The position numbers and the translations under genes are program-made. A stretch of 64,000 nt of DNA, from contig JAALGY010000059.1 of NCBI GenBank assembly GCA_032358165.1, positions 496,001 through 560,000 on the forward strand, in the 5' to 3' direction. The stretch is from Diplosphaera chodatii. Taxonomy: Eukaryota > Chlorophyta > Trebouxiophyceae > Prasiolales > Stichococcaceae. How positions within the stretch are numbered: the stretch's first letter is position 1; every line of letters starts with the position of its first letter. Shown piece after piece: positions 61,001 to 64,000 of this stretch. The notes below the pieces were generated by a model, which was not told where the DNA came from, ran no database searches, and worked only from the letters and a program-made list of their open reading frames with translations.

Positions 61001-64000
61001 GACCTGATCTCAGGCTTCTTAGCTCGATTTTTTCTGACAACACATGGTCTGAATGTCAGGCAGCGAGGCAGCGGCGGCCGGTGAGGAAGGTGGCGCGCAG
61101 CACCCAAACCGGGGGCCCGGGCAGCACTGAGGCGGCCGCCGCGCCGCTGCGGGGGGGCCTCGGCTTCGGCGCGCTGACGGCCTGCACCGGCCGCCGCCGC
61201 AAGCCGCATGTTTCGGCGGACGATGCGGCTCCCAGAAGCACTGTCAGCCCTGGCGCCCCCGGCATCGAGGACGCCAGCAAGTGGATAGAGGAGGCAGACG
61301 AGGTTGGTCTCTTCTTCATCTGACCTGCAAATTTGCTTGCAGGTTTTGAAGCAACACACTTTACTCTGTCAGGTGTCAGCGCCTGAACTGTGCCAGAGTT
61401 GCACATGCCACCGTGCAGCAGACTAGGCATGCGTGCTGCTGCACCGAAACCTGCACAAGCCTTGGAGGTCTGCGCATGGCACAGTCCGATTCGACCATCT
61501 CAATGCATAGATTTGGGGCTGTGCAGGGTGACGAGGCAGCCAGGGGCACCATACTGGCGGCCTTCCAGGCGTGGGGCTGGCGGGCCGACCCACAGCTGGA
61601 GGCGCCTCAGAACTTTGGCATTCTCTCATCAGTGGCAGCAGCACCCGGTGCACTTGAATGTCTCCACCTCCGCAACCGTGCAATGCCCTTACCAGCCTGC
61701 TACCGTGCTCTCCAGCAGGGCCAGCGCTTGCTGAGGAGGTGTGCTAACTTGCTCACACAGATACCTCACTTCACATAACATGATCTTGTGGAGTGCACTG
61801 GGCCTGCAGGCGCCGCAGCGTCCTACCTGTATCAGTGGGTGCCCAGCCTGGGGTGGGGCCGCGCCCGCCGCAGCAGCAATGGCGCCAGCAGCGGCAGGCA
61901 GACGCCCTCGCCGACGCCCGCACAGCTCCGGCCGCTGTCGATACGGACCACGCCGCCACGCCGCACCATCGCCGGGTGCATAAGAAAATCACAGTTGCCG
62001 GGTGTCGGTCTCATGTGGACATGCAGCCGAGCATGCACTGCAGCATATTGGCACAGACACAGCATATGCCAAGCAGCTGAGGACGTGACATCCTGGGCAG
62101 CTCGTGGTCAAACCGCTTGCACTGTGATGATCCTGAGGGCAGCTGCACTGAGAACCAGGTTTGTAGGGATGTCTGTGAGGTGCAGGCGCACTGGCGACCT
62201 GCTGTCGCGCGTGTGGCTGCAGCGCAGCCCGGCCGACGGCGCCGCTGAGCCATCGCCCGGTACACCGCCAGCAGGTATGGCAAGTGCTTTCGCGCCTGTG
62301 CTGTGCGCTGCGCCAGGTCTAGCCACCTGTGAGTGCCATAGTCGCACCGCTACTGCTAGCAGGGCCGGTTCGAATGCACTCATGTCTGAGGAGCCTGCTT
62401 GTGCACTCTGATGACTGCCTCGCTGTTGCAGGCGGCAGCCCCCGCGCGGCCTCGCCGCCCCTGGACCGCGCCACGTCGGCGCCGGTGTTCGAGGACGACC
62501 CGGGCGGCAGCAGCGGCAGCGGCGGCGACGAGGCGCACAGCCCCCCGCCCCCCGGCGGCCACTTTGGCGACGGCCCCGGCGCCGGGACGCTGCGCCACCG
62601 GTGGACGTCCCCACAGCCCAGCACATTTGAGGACGGCGGCGACCTGGCCGGCCCGCCGCAGCCGATGCGCATGGACTTCGACAGCGACTCCGCCTCCGAC
62701 CTCGAGGCGAGCGGTCAGAACTGCTGCTGTGACGGGTGTCCAGACCCGCTGGTAGAGACCATCAGCAAGCCCGGGAGCCCCGACTCATGGCACCATTGCC
62801 CATGTACAAGCCCTGCAGTGGCAGCATCATAAGGCATGCATATCATTGTGAGACTGGCTGCTGCGCAGGGGGACAGCGATGTGGAGGCGTTCGAGGCGGA
62901 GGTGGCGGCGGCGCAGCAGCAGGTGCAGCGGGAGGAGGCCTTCGAGCGGGCCAGCCGCGCGGCCTCCTCCCGCCTCAGCAGCCTCGCGGGGGACTCGCCG
63001 CCGGGGTCCCCAGGTGTGAGCGCCAGGGTGGACTGCTGCAAGAATTTGGAGGCCTCGGTCCGCAGCTGCATGCAGCTCGCACCCTACCCATGCGCAAGTT
63101 GTTTTGGCTGCAATGGTTGGAGCATCAGTGGTTGGGTGGTGACGTTCCAGCAAGCAGCTGCGAGCTGCTCCTGTGTGAAGGCACATGTCCGGATCTTTTG
63201 GAGCTCGAACTTTCTGGCAGGCCACTGCATGGAGCAGGAGCCGGCGGCGGCGGATGGGCTGCCCGACACGGCGCGCGCTGTGGACATGCGGCGCACCTAC
63301 CCCGCCGGCCGCATCCTGCACCTGGTGCCCGCGTCCGTGGCATTCCCCGCCCTCGGTGCGGCGCCCACAAACGTCTGAATCCCCAAATGCCGGCTGAATG
63401 CCCCGCAAATGCCAGCGCACATCTCAGGCACACGTGCAGCGGTGCATCAGCGAGCCTGCCGAGGTCAACAGACAGTTCTCTGGTGGTCAAGCACCGCCGA
63501 AGTGGCATCAGCTGGGCTCTGGCAAGTGCAAGGTGGCTGGCCTGCTGTAGCAAGCGCACAGCCTCTCAGTGCCTGATGACCCGGCTCCTGTCACAGGCGG
63601 CGACCTGGCAGCGTCGCGCTCGTCATCCTCGGGGCTCAGCAGCAATGAGGAGGCAGCTGCAGCGGACGCCGAGGGTTGCAGCCCTTCCAGCAGCGGGCTT
63701 GGCAGCCGCCTCAGCACAGCTGCAGCCGCTGCAGCGGCTGCTGTTGGTGGCGCCACAACCGTGGGGTCTGCAGTTGCAGAGGGAGCCGCGGCTGCTGCTG
63801 CAGCACAGCGCGCTTCAGACCGAGCAGCTGACATGGCGGCTCACAGGGGAGCAGGCGTCCACGAGGCAGTCGAGCAGCGGGAAGCAGCAGCCGGGAGGCA
63901 GGAAGCAGCAGACGGTGACCTGCCATGGCCGGGCGCTGCGGCTGCGCCGGAGCTGCCGGCCCAGGCGCAGCCGCTGCTGCTGGATGCGGCGGGGCGGGGG
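58093..64000 (+). CDS. Class-3 (DAG-lipase-like) lipase, incomplete at both ends
   Basis: Exons: 58093..58304, 58460..58628, 58795..58887, 59052..59180, 59384..59503, 59707..59810, 59934..60079, 60230..60327, 60540..60637, 60781..60874, 61072..61302, 61527..61647, 61810..61975, 62186..62274, 62432..62706, 62869..63013, 63221..63355, 63597..64000 (open at the window end); at least 943 aa. The 5' end is unresolved. The start has a possible membrane segment (YMLSVGVAVAVYFYSRRR). The lipase core contains SIVLLIRGTQTIKD, KPHHVVDADGVTLGYTHFG, the nucleophile elbow LLLVGHSMGAGTAAIL and an Asp in INNTDMVPTM. A Ser/Gly/Asp-rich, probably disordered insertion with a basic RRPRPAKKRK patch separates this from PAGRILHLVPAS, the usual late class-3/DAGL segment. 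Exons around 60330-60540 and 61530-62270 are the least certain; the 62706 end implies a GC donor. Likely a membrane-associated acylglycerol lipase. Confidence 0.75.

Noticed and set aside
62355..62375. GGTTCGAAT, B-box-like
   Set aside because: No A-box or acceptor stem upstream; it lies in an intron of the lipase gene.
62707..62751. Extension of the lipase exon to a GTAGAG donor at 62752
   Set aside because: Phase-compatible, but it adds a Cys-rich stretch unlike its surroundings. A GC donor at 62707 joins two acidic segments smoothly. Kept only as an alternative.
1..64000. CRISPR arrays, insertion sequences, bacterial operons, viral genes
   Set aside because: No direct-repeat/spacer array, transposase or viral structural gene was seen, and pervasive introns rule out a prokaryotic source.

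Overview
This window is nuclear DNA from a eukaryote, most likely a green alga (Chlorophyta). The DNA is GC-rich and every recognisable protein is broken into many short exons (about 25-580 nt) separated by introns of roughly 70-850 nt. Donors are mostly GTGAGN or GTGCGN, a small set are GC, and acceptors are YNCAG. The gene content (a six-cupredoxin-domain FOX1-type ferroxidase, plant-superfamily haem peroxidases, Hyp-rich wall-type proteins) also fits a chlorophyte. I cannot name the species. I rebuilt exon models by hand from reading frame, splice phase and comparison between paralogues; nearly all phases close.

Layout. 0.87-6.0 kb (-): secreted CotA/bilirubin-oxidase-type multicopper oxidase, 15 exons. 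6.0-9.4 kb: no supportable gene. 9.4-13.7 kb and 14.3-18.9 kb (-): tandem duplicate secreted haem peroxidases (685 and 689 aa) with an unusual Cys-rich C-terminal half. 19.6-25.4 kb and 26.8-33.1 kb (+): tandem duplicate secreted multidomain proteins (718 and 743 aa). Their N-terminal half resembles a bacterial (actinobacterial-type) surface-protein module and is followed by Fn3-like and chitobiase-C-terminal-like modules. 34.1-43.8 kb (+): three small secreted low-complexity proteins sharing one exon plan (a Lys-rich/Glu-Asn-rich protein, a Tyr-Lys-Pro extensin-like protein, and an acidic Pro/Ser/Gly repeat protein). 45.2-53.7 kb (+): 1215-aa six-domain multicopper ferroxidase, 29 exons. 54.6-57.3 kb (-): ABHD10-like serine hydrolase with an organelle-type presequence. 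58.1 kb to the window end (+): class-3/DAG-lipase-like protein, incomplete at both ends.

How they may work together. Eight consecutive genes from 0.87 to 53.7 kb are predicted to enter the secretory pathway. They combine extracellular oxidases (two kinds of multicopper oxidase, two peroxidases) with adhesin-like proteins and with Tyr/Lys/Pro-rich proteins that could be oxidation substrates. I infer a neighbourhood for building or modifying the cell wall or periplasm, including iron oxidation. The two genes at the right end are unrelated lipid/acyl hydrolases. Notable oddities are the copper-site layout of the ferroxidase, the bacterial-like duplicated proteins, GC-AG introns, a 9-nt micro-exon, and a recurrent R-K/R-L/M-L motif in the secreted proteins.
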